Shown in pieces: positions 47,802 through 60,256 of a stretch of 64,000 nt of DNA. Each line of letters starts with the position of its first letter. Positions within the stretch are counted from its first letter, which is position 1. Position numbers and translations under genes: made by a program. A model generated the notes under the pieces. That model had not been told where the DNA came from. It saw only the letters and a list, made by a program, of their open reading frames with translations, and made no database searches. The stretch is from Pelecanus crispus (taxonomy: Eukaryota > Chordata > Aves > Pelecaniformes > Pelecanidae), in NCBI RefSeq assembly GCF_030463565.1, contig NC_134649.1:37287044-37351043 (forward strand), written 5' to 3'.

Positions 47802-50800
47802 GTAAGGACTCGCTGAGCTTAAGCTGCACAGAGCATTTAACTCTTCAGAAGGCTGGGTGGGGTTTTTTGCTTATGTTGAACTCCAGGCCTACTATAACTG
47901 ACTTCAAAGTTTCACTTGTATACTCTTGGTGTGGTGCCTAGTTTCAGAAATACGTGGATATAGTCCAAAAGACACTCCTAGTTCTAACATGTAAATTCCC
48001 CAAAGTCTCTGAACCTGTTCTGCAAGCTGCCAGCCTTGCAGTCCACAGCTGGAAGAAGTAGCATGATATGGGGCTGAAACAGCCTTGGCGTAAGGTAGCA
48101 GTATTGCTGCTGACGGTCATTGATCTAGCAGTGAATGCTTCTCATGATAAAGCACCCCTTTAAAGAAGGAAAACCTCTTTACATCTGTGTGTCTCTCTGA
48201 GGGGGCTCTCTGTAGAGGCAGAGTCTCCAGTTTCCCAGGCTTGATGGCAGATGTGTATTAGGGTAGGCTAATTCTAAATAAGTTATTTGAATTGATCGGT
48301 AGGTGTGAATACTTTGTTTGTACATGCACAAAGGTGGGTTGATAATCCTTCAAACATTAAATACTACCGAGCCTCTGTTGCAAAGGCTGTATTTGCTAAT
48401 TGGGATGACTTGTCCATAGATGTTTTTGCAACTGTAGATCTACACAGGCATTATTATTTCGAACTTACCTTTTAAATGGATAATTTCCTGTAACTTCTGA
48501 TGTGATTCTACTCTAGATTGGAATACAGTCACAACTAAATGAATAAAAGATTTTTACCTTCAATATGCTTGGTATATAGCAAGATATCACTTAAGCATTA
48601 CACTTTGTTCTCCGTTCCATCTCCTTTTTTTTTTAGATCTGGGGGCTGCTGTTTTCCTTCAAGATTTTTAGAATTAGTGGGTTTCAGAATTGCGTGTACA
48701 GGAGTGAAATGGAAAGAAACAAAACTTTCCTTATTTTTTTCTGGTTTTTTTTTGGTTTTTTTAACTTGGTTTTCCATTGAAACTTAGTGGAATGAATGGA
48801 TATAGACACTGCACTGAAGGGCAGTCACTATAGTCAGAAGTGGGTTTAGCACTTACCCTACTTGGGGTTCCTGTCCTTCGTTGGTGCCTTCCACAGGAAA
48901 CCACGATACATAGACACGTTTGTCAGACCCCAAATGCGTAGACTACCTATACTCCACTTACTGTGTAAATGACTGATTGGCCTGCCTCAATTTGTCAAGT
49001 CTGGCCTTAGTCATGTTCTTATTCTTTCAAAAACTGGAATTATTTTGTTGTCTAATTTCATGCATACAGTGCTCTGGAGCCATTGTAATGGAAATTATAA
49101 AGAGTGAGCAGCTCTTCTTGAAAGATTGATGTTTTCCCAAAGTTAATTGCCAAAGCATAGTCACTAAATATAATTGATAATTCTGACTGCTAACATATAT
49201 CAGAACTGAAAGGTGACTCCAGCACCAACGGGCTCGCTACCAAACTGGGCAGGGTCTTTTGGACAAATGAGTAGCAGGTCTTCACGCTTCCAGAAAAAGG
49301 TGACTGTCAAATGTGAAGTGGGTCAGTCTTGGCTTTTTTTGTTACTGTTTTTCCATGTAAGTTGCTCATAACCTCCCAGCATGAATCTTAGTTGCGTACC
49401 ACGCTGGACGCTGCGTGGTTTGCTCTGAGGGCAGCTGTGTGTAGACCTGATGTGAAATGAGCCTGCAGAGGTGCTGTACAGAATCAGGCGATCATCAGTG
49501 ATGCACTATGAGTTCTCATTTAACTAGCCAAAGCACATCTCTGATAAGAGTAAAATCTAGAAGATTAAATTCAGTCTAAGAAAGTGCTGTGACTAATGCT
49601 GTCTTGGCTGAAGCTGTCTTCTGAGGATAAGCAATCCTTCTTGTTGTGCTCGCAGAAGGAGGGATACTTAAATACCATATCCTAATGCTTGTGTGGTGGA
49701 CTGAAGACACACAGAGCGAATTTATAGCTGTTTAAACTAGATGATAATCTCGGGCTTAGTTTGAAAGGATGAATATGTCAATTGTTAACACCTTATCAGA
49801 ATGCTCAGATTTCCTAGTAAAAACATGATCTTCCTTGCATTGCTATCAAGTTATTGTTTTCTCAAGATAAACAAGTTCAGGAATTCTGTTGTTCACAACC
49901 ACTTCCTTTATAATCTATCAGACGTTGCACTTTCCACTAATTGTGCTATGGAGCAGTAGTGCCCACGGTTTTATGAATAAGCCGAGGAGTAATTCCCTTG
50001 GACGGAAGGGTATATATGTTTGGGCTAGTCTGGAACTAGCAACTTTGGGAAGTTCTTCCACCCACTCAGTCTGACACCACCATGACAGGTGTCATGACCT
50101 GGGGCTACATATAGGGAGATGATGAAACCCTGCTGGTAAATGCATGCTGTAGCAGGCCCTGTGCTGAGGAATAAGGAAACTCTGATTAAAAGTTAAGTGG
50201 AAGTGGCACTGAATTGCAGGATTTTAATGGTTTAAAGAGGTTCCTGTGTGCCATTTTTACAGTGTTCTGTACTTTGCCACTCTGGCAAAGCAGTTTGAGC
50301 AGCTTTCAAAGAGTAATAAATCTGAGCAGTGTCTGTATAGCGGAGTTCTGAAAATGGAGTAAAATGGGACAGTATAGCTAAGAACTGTCTTGCTTAAATA
50401 CGTCTTTCACCCTTGGCTCTAGGGTAATGCCTTTACCAAAACGCTTCCCAAAATTTTTCTGCTGCCTCCCTGGTTGCCCTTCCTGTGGCGCAGCACCATT
50501 GCAGCATTTATCTGTGTGAAGCAGAGCAGCTCCTAAAAAGCAACTCATGCACATGCTCCACTCACTGTCAGCATCAGCTGGGCACTCGCCAGCTGTGGGG
50601 GCGACCCTCAGCATGTTGCTTAGGCAAACGGGGTAACTTGCTTTCACCTGAAACCGGATGCGATGCCAGCTGTGTTCCTGACTTGGCCAGACATCCTGAG
50701 ATGAGTTGAGTGCCAATAATTCAACCAATTTTTAAAAATGCTTGTATTGTAAGAGTAGGGATTATTGTGAGCATGATGCTCTGGGCAGCTGGGGAAGCTG

Positions 50801-50911
50801 GTGCTGGGGGCTCTTGTGGGAGGACAGGTTGGACAGCTTGTGGGTAGCCTCCAAACTACCTTTTGGGTTTTGTAGCAACAGCTAATGTGCTGCTCTGCGT
50901 CTGTCTCGCAG
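47802..50911 (+). other. FLNB: FLNB intron 4
   Basis: 3,110-bp GT-AG intron, mainly AT-rich. Short T-rich runs lie near 48,627-48,637 and 48,733-48,760. No gene or recognisable repeat element. Acceptor CTGTCTCGCAG. Confidence 0.85.
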
Positions 50912-51030
50912 GGATTGAACCTCACGGCAACATGGTGAAGCAGCCTGCCATCTTCACGGTAGACACCATCAGTGCTGGGCAGGGAGACCTGATGGTCTTC
51001 ATAGAGGATCCAGAAGGAAACAGAGAGGAG
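50912..51030 (+). CDS. FLNB: FLNB coding exon 5: Ig-like repeat 1, first part
   Basis: Residues 263-302 with the split codon shared with exon 4. Reads IEPHGNMVKQPAIFTVDTIS, then AGQGDLMVFIEDPEGNREE. The pattern FTVDT...AGQG...V..EDPEGN is the A-to-D strand signature of a filamin repeat. Phase 1 to phase 0, donor GTACGT. Confidence 0.96.
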
Positions 51031-51784
51031 GTACGTATGTTAAGTATTTTGTACGGAAAAGTAAAGCTGGTCTGAACGTTGAAGTTTTTGCAGTAACCTT
51101 CATCTTTCACAAGTGAGGTCTTAACAGGTAAGTAATCTAAAAAGAAGTTGCAAAATACTATCTATCAAAAGTGCAAGCCTCAAACTTTTCCTCATAACTG
51201 CCTCACTAGATGAACTTCAAAAAAAGTCACTATCAGCAACTAAGCAACACAACTCCAATGTCCAGTAGTTGCAGTGCTTTAGCTTGACTGGCCAAGTACA
51301 TTCTGACACACTTTTAGATAATGCACATCACTAAATCACTGTCTGCCCTTACTCATTCTGCAAGAATGGCTAAAGCAGCTATTTAGATGCCATGAATCAT
51401 TTTGAGTTAAAATGCTGGTTTTAATGTTTATAGAAACTTCTCATCCAAGTGCTCCACTTGATCATGTTACAACATTCCAGAAAAATACAGCTGTATGTTG
51501 GACGTAGCGTCTCTTCGGTTTTGGCCTGCCTTAGTAGAGCAATTAACAGCAAGGGAGAGGGCTGGTGTGAGAAAAAGGTAGCTTGCTTTGTCTCATATGA
51601 AGACAAAACCAATGGGGTTTTTTCCATATGAGAAAAGGAGGTAACAAGTGTCCCTGTTCCCACAGCAACACGTCTCTGGCATTGCTGACTCTGGAAATAG
51701 TTTGCAGTATCAAGTGCTACCCAGAAAAGTCTTAGACTGGTGTGTGTAGGCACAGCTCAACGATGGATGTGTTTTCTTTCCTAG
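51031..51784 (+). other. FLNB: FLNB intron 5
   Basis: 754-bp GT-AG intron (GTACGT ... TTTCCTAG). No other feature was recognised. Confidence 0.9.
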
Positions 51785-51862
51785 GCGAAGATAACTCCAT
51801 CCAGTGACAAAAACAAGACCTATTCAGTTCAGTATGTGCCAAGGGTTACTGGACCTCACAAG
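51785..51862 (+). CDS. FLNB: FLNB coding exon 6: Ig-like repeat 1, middle
   Basis: Residues 303-328, AKITPSSDKNKTYSVQYVPR then VTGPHK. This is the short exon carrying the YSVQYVP strand and turn before the GPHKV strand of repeat 1. Phase 0 to phase 0, donor GTAGGT. Confidence 0.95.
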
Positions 51863-52662
51863 GTAGGTTGTGTGTCAATAACCAGTGTTCTCCTGCTAAA
51901 TGAGCTGCTCTGCTGGTTAATGTGAGGGTTGCGTGTTTACTGACGGTGTGATAGCCACTCCAGGCATCCTGAAGAAAAACTAACCTGATGTGGCCTTAAT
52001 TCTCAGTCTGGGCTATTGGGCTGCTCCCTTCTCAAGGGCAAAGGGGGATTATGTGTTGGGAGAAAGTGTGTGGGTGTTTGGGTATCAAGTACTACAGCTG
52101 GCTCTCCTCTCACGTGGGGCCACTTCTTGCGGCTCATGAAGCCAGTTTTGTGGGCTGTCACAGAGTCGCAGAAGAAAGTACCAGGTTGTTTCTGTAAGGC
52201 GTTTCTTTGCTGATAATATTGTCTGCCATAGGGGTTTTGCAGAGGAGTTTTCCCCACCCAGCTCTGTCCCCAGGCACCTGCAGAAGCAGGTTTGTGATGG
52301 GTGATCCCATTGCTTGGCACTTGCCTGAATGGCTGGTCTCCACAGCCAGCCTGAAAAGGTAAATGCAACTTCTGCTGCCACTTCATTGCTGGATGGTGAT
52401 CTGCTTATTATTGGCACATCCAGATTCAAGCATCCCACTGGTGTGGCTGGCCCCATGTGATCAGTAGCACTTCAAGGAGGTGGCCAGCAGTTACACTGCA
52501 TGGACAGGATGAAGGATGTGGGATGGATGGTCTCTCTCACCTCTGAGGCATAGACTCTTTGTGCTAGGAACGCAGGCGCTTGACCCCACGCTTGGCTATG
52601 CGGCGGTGACACTGAGCTCTGCCTCTGCCCGGTGGGTCAGAGCTGACGCCGTCTCTCTCTAG
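51863..52662 (+). other. FLNB: FLNB intron 6
   Basis: 800-bp GT-AG intron ending in a strong pyrimidine tract, GTCTCTCTCTAG. No other feature was recognised. Confidence 0.9.
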
Positions 52663-52825
52663 GTTTCGGTCCTGTTTGCCGGGCAGCACATTTCAAAGAG
52701 CCCGTTTGAAGTGAACGTTGACAAAGCCCAGGGAGATGCAAGCAAAGTAACAGCAAAGGGACCGGGACTGGAGGCGACAGGAAACATTGCCAACAAGCCT
52801 ACCTACTTTGACCTCTACACAGCAG
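52663..52825 (+). CDS. FLNB: FLNB coding exon 7: end of repeat 1, start of repeat 2
   Basis: Residues 329-382. [20 protein letters not shown] closes repeat 1 with its SPF motif. The repeat 1/2 boundary follows with [20 protein letters not shown], then [15 protein letters not shown]. Phase 0 to phase 1, donor GTAAGC. Confidence 0.97.
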
Positions 52826-54118
52826 GTAAGCAGGATGAACGAGTGCCGACATCCTGCAGCTTCCTCAGATGTGAGGAGAACCTAAGCCTTGGAGGAATAA
52901 ACAAACTGAAAAGTGGATGAGGGATTTGCAGCCCCATCAAGTTCAGAGGTGAAATATTAGCCAGGCTGCTCTGGAGGCTTCAGCTGTGTATGAAGTGTTT
53001 GAAGTATGGAACTGAGCTGGTGCAGGAAGGTGCTAAGCATTACCCAGAAATTTGCCATGAATTTGCTGAATGGCAGCAGGCAAGTTCCTGGCTGATTTCT
53101 TCCCCCAACTCATTTTAAACAGGAATGTGAAATGCCCACCTCTGAAGGATGAACTGTGAGTAAACTGTAAATGCTTAACGTGTTCTGTATTTAGCTCTAC
53201 AGAAGGAATCTGCTGCAGTGCTACTTTGAGTTCATACTTGACTGACAAACTGGTTTCAACCTCTCTTGTAATTATTCGAGGGCTACTATCTTCACTAGGG
53301 CATCTGCATCATGTGGCTCGCTGCTTGCTATTAGGCCAATGCTGTAGCCTAGAGGAATGAGTCAATAAGATGCTACAAATGCTAATTCATTTAGAACAAT
53401 GTGAAACTACTCAGGGCAGTTACTTGAAGTACTTAAACACCAAAATATGCTGAGTAGCATATTGTAAATTGCCTTCTGCCTGAGGGCGCTTAGAAATAAA
53501 ATTAAATGTGGTTATAGTGAGGGGAAGTGTTACGTTCAGCCTCTCATTGCGAGATGGGAGTGGTCTGAATCATGTAAAAACATGTCTGGCCTCTGAAAGT
53601 GTGTGGAAAACTGTTTTTGTTGCATGATGAGTTGAATAAAATGTGAGAGGAGCAGGTGTCTGAACAAAAGTGAATATGTATAGTCCGGCAGAGAAGGATC
53701 GTTGTCCAGACCAGCATGCATGTTGTCCGAGCTCTTAATCTAAACTGCTTCCAAGCTTAAGCGATTGAACTGACTGGTAAAGTTGTGGGCTAGCCTGTGA
53801 TAGACGTGCTACAGAGTGGTAGCAATAGGACAACCAGGCTCTGTATGTATTCAGTACTATAATACTGTTATGAAACCCTGTGGATGGAGCAGCAGAGCCC
53901 TGTCAGTTTGATGATTTCATGGAGGTGCCACCATCCTGTCTTGCCCTCTCCCCACTTGAATGTCTGGTTGCTTGCCAGAAGCAGCTGAATATTTAGTCTG
54001 TGCCTAGGAATGGTAGCAGAGGATGGCTGGCTGAGCCCAGACAGCTGGCTGTGATCCTAAACACGTGCACGTTGCTGTGGGAAAGCCAAGGCTCAGCTGG
54101 GCTTGTTTCCTTTTGCAG
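52826..54118 (+). other. FLNB: FLNB intron 7
   Basis: 1,293-bp GT-AG intron (GTAAGC ... TTTTGCAG). No other feature was recognised. Confidence 0.9.
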
Positions 54119-54316
54119 GTGCTGGTGTGGGTGATGTGAATGTGGAAGTGGAGGATCCTCAGGGGAGAAGCCTTGCTGAAGTTGCAGTAGAAGACAAAGG
54201 CAACCAAGTCTACCGTTGCACCTACAAACCTGTTCAAGCTGGTCCTCATGTTGTCAAAGTGACTTTTGCTGGGGAGGCAATTCCCAAAACTCCTTGCACT
54301 GTTCTCGTCGGAGAGG
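54119..54316 (+). CDS. FLNB: FLNB coding exon 8: rest of repeat 2
   Basis: Residues 383-448. AGVGDVNVEVEDPQGRSLAE, VAVEDKGNQVYRCTYKPVQA and GPHVVKVTFAGEAIPKTP, then CTVLVGE. Repeat 2 ends with IPKTPC in place of the usual SPF-type close, a conservative variation at a strand end. Phase 1 to phase 1, donor GTATGC. Confidence 0.97.
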
Positions 54317-56032
54317 GTATGCTTTTTAAAAATGCACCTAAATGTCGATGGCCACTTTTCACCTTGGATATAATCACAGAATATGCTTGAATCTTGCCTT
54401 GGACATTCTCTGTACCTTTCAGCATCTTGGACCTGATTCAGTGGGTCACCTGGGTATTCACAGGGTAAAACAGTGATCTCTAACAGTAATATGGCTTTTG
54501 CTAGAGTTTCCTTTCTGCCTAGACCTCCGAACATTAAGCTGCCCTTTGTATTTTTTTGAAGTGTTTTATGCAGCTGTGCAGTGTCTTGCTGTTTTCCACC
54601 TTTGTTCCTCAAATGACTATATTTACTGTTTTCCTCCTTAACTGACACCTAACTTGCTTTCTGTTCCATCCTTACGTGCTCCTACGCTTTTAGATCTCTG
54701 CTCATCTCTCCTGAGCTACCCTCCATTTGTGGAATTTTGGACTTCACTGCTAATGGCTTCATAGTTGGTAAGAGGTGTTCAGGATGCTCAGCCATGTTTG
54801 CTTTTTGTAAGCTTCTAGCCTGCAGCTTGTCCCAGCCAGAAAGGTTTTTGGTTTTGTTGGGGTTGGGGAAGAAAGTCGCAAGTGAACTGAAGCGGTGTGT
54901 GACCCAGTCAGTGAAACTGGCTTAACCGCAAGCTGCCTGACTCATCTGTGTAAGTGCTCTGCGAGCTGTTCCCATTCCATGTTGGGCACGCTCCTGGGTG
55001 CTCCCACCGAGTTTTCAGAGCTAGCAGATGGCATGTGGTCTTCGCTTACACTGTCTAGTGTAGGATGCGGAGCAATGTTGGCTGCTGCAGGGGTGAGGGT
55101 AAAACTTGTAAGTTGTTGAAACAAGTAAAAACCTAACAGGCTGCTTGGCAGACTTGTGCTCCTGCTGTAAGCACGGCGTGTTTTGGGGAAATGCATGTTG
55201 GGTTTACGCTGCTGGGAAGCTGTGGTTATTTGTAAGTCTCTTCAAACCCTTCAGGTCTCTGGAGTTGAAGACCACATGATAGCTGGGATTGTGTCACGAA
55301 AACTGTTCATCAGTGTGTGTTACTTATTTTTGTAGCCACTCTGCAGGCCTGGAGAAGCACTTGGAGTAAAGGGGTCAAGCGTAAGCTTAAGCTCAGCTGT
55401 ATGTAACCTACTGCCCCTACCCATGGCTGCTGTGGTCTGCAGAGGGCTTGATGACTTTGCTTCTGAAAGTGTGAACTGCGACAAACAGGGGGTTTTGATG
55501 TGACATCTCTTAACAAAGCATGTGCAGAACTCGGCTTTGCTAATAGCAGTTATTCCAGTCATGTGATTCTGAAAGAACAGCACAATAATACTGTTCACTG
55601 GGGCTTATCTGCAAAGGGAAACTTCACCCCATGCTGCAGTCTGCCTCTCAACACGAAAGGCATCAAGAAGATTGTGCCTGGCACAGTGAATATCTGTACA
55701 TGATAGCCGTGTAAAAGTTTTGTATTGATAACTGGCATCAAATTGGAAAGCAACAGGGCTTCAGCATTTCCTTTAGTTCTAAGAAATGGCCCTTGTAGGG
55801 GGTCAGCGTTGCCTGGCTGCATCGAACGCTACTGCCCAAAAGCCATGGCACATAGACAACAGCTGGGCAGACTCCCGTCTGTCTGCCTTAATGCTATGAT
55901 GTTAAAACTTGTGCTGAAAGCTAAGCTGTGGTTGCCCTGAGTCAACATTAAACTAAAGGTTGTTCCAGGCTGGCTGGGCTACGTGTATGTAGAGAATCAA
56001 AGACAGTATTGATGTCTGAAATTCCCTTGCAG
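54317..56032 (+). other. FLNB: FLNB intron 8
   Basis: 1,716-bp GT-AG intron (GTATGC ... CCCTTGCAG). No other feature was recognised. Confidence 0.9.
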
Positions 56033-56170
56033 CCTGCAATCCGAACGCGTGTCGTGCCACTGGTAGAGGTCTGCAGCCCAAGGGCGTCCGCATGAGGGAA
56101 ACGGCTGACTTCAAGGTTGATACAAGAGCAGCAGGGAGCGGAGATCTCGGAGTGACTATAAAGGGACCGA
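56033..56170 (+). CDS. FLNB: FLNB coding exon 9: repeat 3, first part
   Basis: Residues 449-494. [20 protein letters not shown], then [20 protein letters not shown] and TIKGP. The [10 protein letters not shown] start is the characteristic opening of filamin repeat 3. Phase 1 to phase 1, donor A|GTAAGT. Confidence 0.96.
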
Positions 56171-57377
56171 GTAAGTGTTTAAGGGAATTTGTGCTGTGGA
56201 TGTGTTTTGGAGAAGGGGAGGAAGTGGAGACTGAAAAGGAAGAGCACTAAGGAGATGGTGGCCTCATGGAACTGATGGGATTTCCATCACCGTAAAAAGC
56301 CAAATTTCAGAAGCATTTTCTGGTACTTGGTGGCTGGTGGGAAGGTTTCGATCTGCAGGGCTGGGCAAGATTACACCTGGTTTTGGATCTCTCCGTTTTA
56401 ATGCATATTGGTTAGGAAAACTGTGAAAATCCACGCATCTGCCTGCTGTGGCCTCCAAGCTTTATGGGTTCACATTGCATCTTCATCTGATCTGTGGGAG
56501 CAAGTCACGCTCCAGGGTCTCTGGCAGGGTGGAAATCCTGCTCTTGTAAAGCTAGGCATGGCTCAGAGCAGCACTCCTGGCTGCACTGGATGCTCGGGCA
56601 CATGAGCAGTGGAGGGGAGAGGGTTGAGGGAACCCGTAGGCTGACATGGAGACCTTCTGCCAGGATCCATCCCCAGGTCCTTTGCTGTGTCCTGAGCTCT
56701 GGATGTGGCCCTCCGTGTGGACCGCAATGGGAGTGCTGGCAGCCGCTGTGTCGGGCAGCGGGTTCCTGAGGCTGCCAGCAGTGGTGGCTGTGCTGCTGCT
56801 CTCGGGGAGCTGCTGTGCTTGTGTTGTACTTGTGAGCCAGCCACCTCCCCCCAGCTGGGACGGTATTAAAAGGTGCATTGTATTGCCTTCACCTCCTCCA
56901 CGCGCACAGTGCTCTGACTGTGTGGCTTAATGCAGTTGGGGGGGGGGCGGGAAGCAACAGACGTACTGATGTAAATTTTAGTGTATTAAGCTTTTCTCCC
57001 TAAATTCTTCATCTTGAAGAAAATGAAAAGTAGGCATTCCCTGCATACTTGTGGTTGCAAAGTCTGACAAATGTTAAGCTTTTTTGGTTTAACATATGAC
57101 ATGCATCATACTGCAGACTAAGAAAATAAAACACAAGGGAACCTATTAAGTCCGGTAACTTAAAATACTTTCTGCTGTATTTCTTCTGGAAGTGTTTGCT
57201 GTCTTTGTCCTAGAGGGCAACTAGAACTAACTTCCCTGAAAACCTGACTCTTTTTTTTCTGGTGGAAGAAATTTATTCTTGCAAGCTAAAATAAATACTA
57301 GAAAACATGAACTTGTCTGAGTAATTGAAAGCAGGATGGAAGCTGTTACATTTAATGCTGAACTGATCTTTCAACAG
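56171..57377 (+). other. FLNB: FLNB intron 9
   Basis: 1,207-bp GT-AG intron. It contains a 10-base G run at 56,938-56,947 and an AT-rich distal half. No exon was recognised. Confidence 0.9.
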
Positions 57378-57504
57378 AGGGCTTGGAGGAGCTGGTGAAA
57401 CAAAAAGGCTTTATGGATGGTGTATATGCATTTGAATATTATCCAGCTACCCCAGGGAAGTATGTTGTCACAATTACGTGGGGTGGGCACAACATCCCAA
57501 AAAG
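57378..57504 (+). CDS. FLNB: FLNB coding exon 10: repeat 3, second part
   Basis: Residues 495-536 plus two bases of the next codon. [40 protein letters not shown] and K. The [10 protein letters not shown] strand followed by the TWGG turn is the second half of repeat 3. Phase 1 to phase 2, donor GTGAGT. Confidence 0.96.
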
Positions 57505-58059
57505 GTGAGTTGGAAGTAGCTTTTTTTGGAGTTTTTTGCCCTTCTGTGGGTTGTGGAGTTGGTGGGCTTTTAAAGCAATGTTGACTTTTGAAGAAACTCT
57601 GGGGGGACAAAGTTAATGGCAAGCAGTTGCTGTGACAGTTTATCTACAGCCTGTCCTAGGGCGGCAGCAGCTTATATTGGGAAAGCTTTGAAAGGTGATT
57701 CACATCAGTCTTGCTAAACCCAAAATAATGAATACAAAAGACAATAAAACGTGGTGGATCATGCAGCTTGGACTTTGCTGTGGATTTTTGAAGCGATGTG
57801 TTATTTTAGTGTCCAGGGCTACAGCAAGCAGTGCAAGCCAAGTATTTGACACTCAGGATTTGTGGTGCAAGATGTAAGCACGTGATGGGTTGGATGACCT
57901 TTCTGCTAGAAAGACAGTCTGCTGGGCCCTGTGCCACCACATGATAGCATCTATTAATTTGGGAAATCCATTGTAAAGCCTCATTAAAATGCCTGGGGGA
58001 AAACATGGATGCTGTATTTGTCCTCATTTCTAATCCCATGCTTTGTGTTTCTCTTGTAG
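57505..58059 (+). other. FLNB: FLNB intron 10
   Basis: 555-bp GT-AG intron (GTGAGT ... TCTCTTGTAG). A short CR1-like phrase near 57,886 is too weak to call. Confidence 0.9.
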
Positions 58060-58196
58060 CCCCTTTGAAGTTCAAGTGGGTCATGAAGCAGGTCCTCAGA
58101 AAGTACGAGCCTGGGGGCCAGGACTGCATGAGGGGATTGTGGGCAAATCAGCTGACTTCGTGGTAGAGTCCATTGGCACAGAAGCTGGCTCTCTTG
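58060..58196 (+). CDS. FLNB: FLNB coding exon 11: end of repeat 3, start of repeat 4
   Basis: Residues 537-582. [20 protein letters not shown] closes repeat 3 and opens repeat 4, followed by [20 protein letters not shown] and TEAGSL. Phase 2 to phase 1, donor GTATGG. Confidence 0.96.
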
Positions 58197-58570
58197 GTAT
58201 GGTACTTACTTAGTTTACCTGAAATATTTATATATTGCAATACTAGCAATGAACTCATGAGAAACAATAGCTTTCCCAGCAGTAAAAAAAAATATGTCTG
58301 TAAGACGTTTTGGTCTAAACACAAACTTGTATTGGAGTATCCTAGGGGCAAGTCCTAGAGACAGGAACATATGTGATGGAGAGTGTTAATCTGTGGTTTT
58401 GTGGGGTGAGATCCAGAACTGAATGATGGGATTATCTTCTACAGTGCTGAAGAAGGGTGATAGAGAGCATCAGGCGTGCTTGTGGCTAATAAAAAGGAGT
58501 TTGGGGAAGTGGTGTTAAATTAGCAGCCACCACAAACCTAACACGAGGAACCTACTTGTTCCTTTTTCAG
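58197..58570 (+). other. FLNB: FLNB intron 11
   Basis: 374-bp GT-AG intron (GTATGG ... CCTTTTTCAG). No other feature was recognised. Confidence 0.9.
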
Positions 58571-58764
58571 GCTTTGCAATAGAAGGCCCTTCTCAGGCTA
58601 AAATTGAGTGTGATGACAAGAACGATGGCTCGTGTGATGTGAAGTATTGGCCCAAAGAGCCCGGTGAATACGCCGTGCACATCACATGCGATGATGAGGA
58701 CATAAAAGACAGCCCTTACATGGCCTTCATCCGACCGGCTTCAGGAGACTTCAACCCGGATAAG
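58571..58764 (+). CDS. FLNB: FLNB coding exon 12: rest of repeat 4
   Basis: Residues 583-647. [40 protein letters not shown] and [20 protein letters not shown], then FNPDK, reaching the repeat 4/5 junction. Phase 1 to phase 0. The donor is AAG|GTGGTG, a weak tandem site. A second GT three bases downstream (GTGTAT) would add one Val. I chose the proximal site because joined to exon 13 it gives NPDK-VKAYGPG, the length of the human protein. Confidence 0.94.
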
Positions 58765-59118
58765 GTGGTGTATAAGAGTTCACCCATGGCATAACATGTC
58801 TTGATGTAACTACAGCAGGGATGGTTCTGAAGGCTGCTGGTAACAGACTTCACTCTTAAGCTGCCTCTACTTCAAGCTCTGAATTTGCCATGCTCCAGCC
58901 AGATATTACTCAGCTTTTTCTAATAACACTGTTGTGGTTTTGATTTAATGTAATGAAAACTTGCTGAATTAGTCCAAATTCTCAACTTTCACGCTAGCCT
59001 CTGCTTGCATCCCATGCTTCATGGGTTTTGTGGGAAGGGGAAGGTCTTTAGAAATAAATCACTTAGTTTTACTTCTCTTTCTGAACTGCAAGCTAAGTCT
59101 CTTGGGTTGTTTCTTTAG
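58765..59118 (+). other. FLNB: FLNB intron 12
   Basis: 354-bp intron with a weak GTGGTG donor and TTTCTTTAG acceptor. No other feature was recognised. Confidence 0.88.
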
Positions 59119-59232
59119 GTGAAGGCTTATGGTCCGGGCTTGGAGGGGACTGGCTGTATAGTGAACAATCCTGCTGAGTTCACAGTTGAAACCAAGGATG
59201 CTGGGAAAGCACTCCTGAAGATGTATGCACAG
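59119..59232 (+). CDS. FLNB: FLNB coding exon 13: repeat 5, first part
   Basis: Residues 648-685. [20 protein letters not shown], then [18 protein letters not shown]. The standard filamin opening GPGLE...G...PAEFTV..KDAG is clear. Phase 0 to phase 0, donor GTAAAA. Confidence 0.96.
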
Positions 59233-59765
59233 GTAAAAAGCCAAAGGCAGCTACATGAAACTTCAGCAAAAGGGCTTTAATACTGTTGAGAAAAATGCCT
59301 TCAAGTATTTCTACTTGCTTACACACCACTTAATTCTGGGCATGTGTAATTCTCTCAAAGCTCTGTGCTTTGATCTTTGTAATGTAGTCAGGCAACAAAC
59401 CTAACACAAGACAAGGTGACTTCTCCCTGGCGTATGCAATACGTGGCTTTGGTTCCTTACTTGGAGTCTCCTCAGCAAAGCAAGCTGTAATTTCCTGGAG
59501 TTGTCATTTAGAAGCACTCAAAGTGTCTCTGAGCCTGTGAATTTCAGGCGAGCTTGTTAAAATATGTGCTGCAGGATGGTGTTAGGAATGAGCAAGTGTT
59601 AGATGAGGAAGACTTACAGAAGTGTAATTTGCATGTTTCTTCAGTATTTCTGAGCTGCAGTTCTGGGAAAAAAAAACCCCACATTTTGGAACAGTCTTGG
59701 GCTGTTCAAACTGTACAGACATTTTTAAAATACCTGAACCTTCTGCTTGTGTTACTGCTTTTTAG
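59233..59765 (+). other. FLNB: FLNB intron 13
   Basis: 533-bp GT-AG intron (GTAAAA ... TGCTTTTTAG). No other feature was recognised. Confidence 0.9.
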
Positions 59766-59909
59766 GATGGAGAAGGAAACCCTATTGATATCCAGATAAA
59801 GAACAAGCCTGATGGCGTGTTTGCCTGTTCCTATGTGCCAGTTAAACCAATCAAACATACAATTTCTGTTGTCTGGGGAGGAGCCAACGTGCCCAATAGC
59901 CCATTTAGG
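59766..59909 (+). CDS. FLNB: FLNB coding exon 14: repeat 5, second part
   Basis: Residues 686-733. [40 protein letters not shown] and NVPNSPFR. Contains the [10 protein letters not shown] strand and the closing SPFR of repeat 5. Phase 0 to phase 0, donor GTAAGT. Confidence 0.97.
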
Positions 59910-60256
59910 GTAAGTACAGAGATGGGTATTACTAGTTCTAGCCAAGTAGGACATTTGTGCTCACAACTACTTGTCATTACAGCTAGGATGATAAAACCCT
60001 TCTGTGAACTGCAAGGAGAGGTGTGCCCTTCTGCTCCCTTTTTTTAGAAATCTGTCCACTTGAAAAAAACTTTCTGTTTTTACAAGCTCACACATTGGAG
60101 GTCTGCTATCAGTCCAGCTGCAGTCTGGGGGAGTCAAGGCAATTCACTCTTACCTTGGTACTGTTTTCCTGTCCTCTGTCCAAGCAATGCTCTGACTTGA
60201 CTGTGATCTCAAGTGTGACACAGATGTGTGATTCTGACCCTTGTGAATCCATGTAG
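59910..60256 (+). other. FLNB: FLNB intron 14
   Basis: 347-bp GT-AG intron (GTAAGT ... CATGTAG). No other feature was recognised. Confidence 0.9.

Noticed and set aside
57880..57915. CR1-like phrase GATGGGTTGGATGACCTTTC
   Set aside because: Only about 20 bases resemble the CR1 3' end and the expected following sequence is absent, so it is too weak to annotate.
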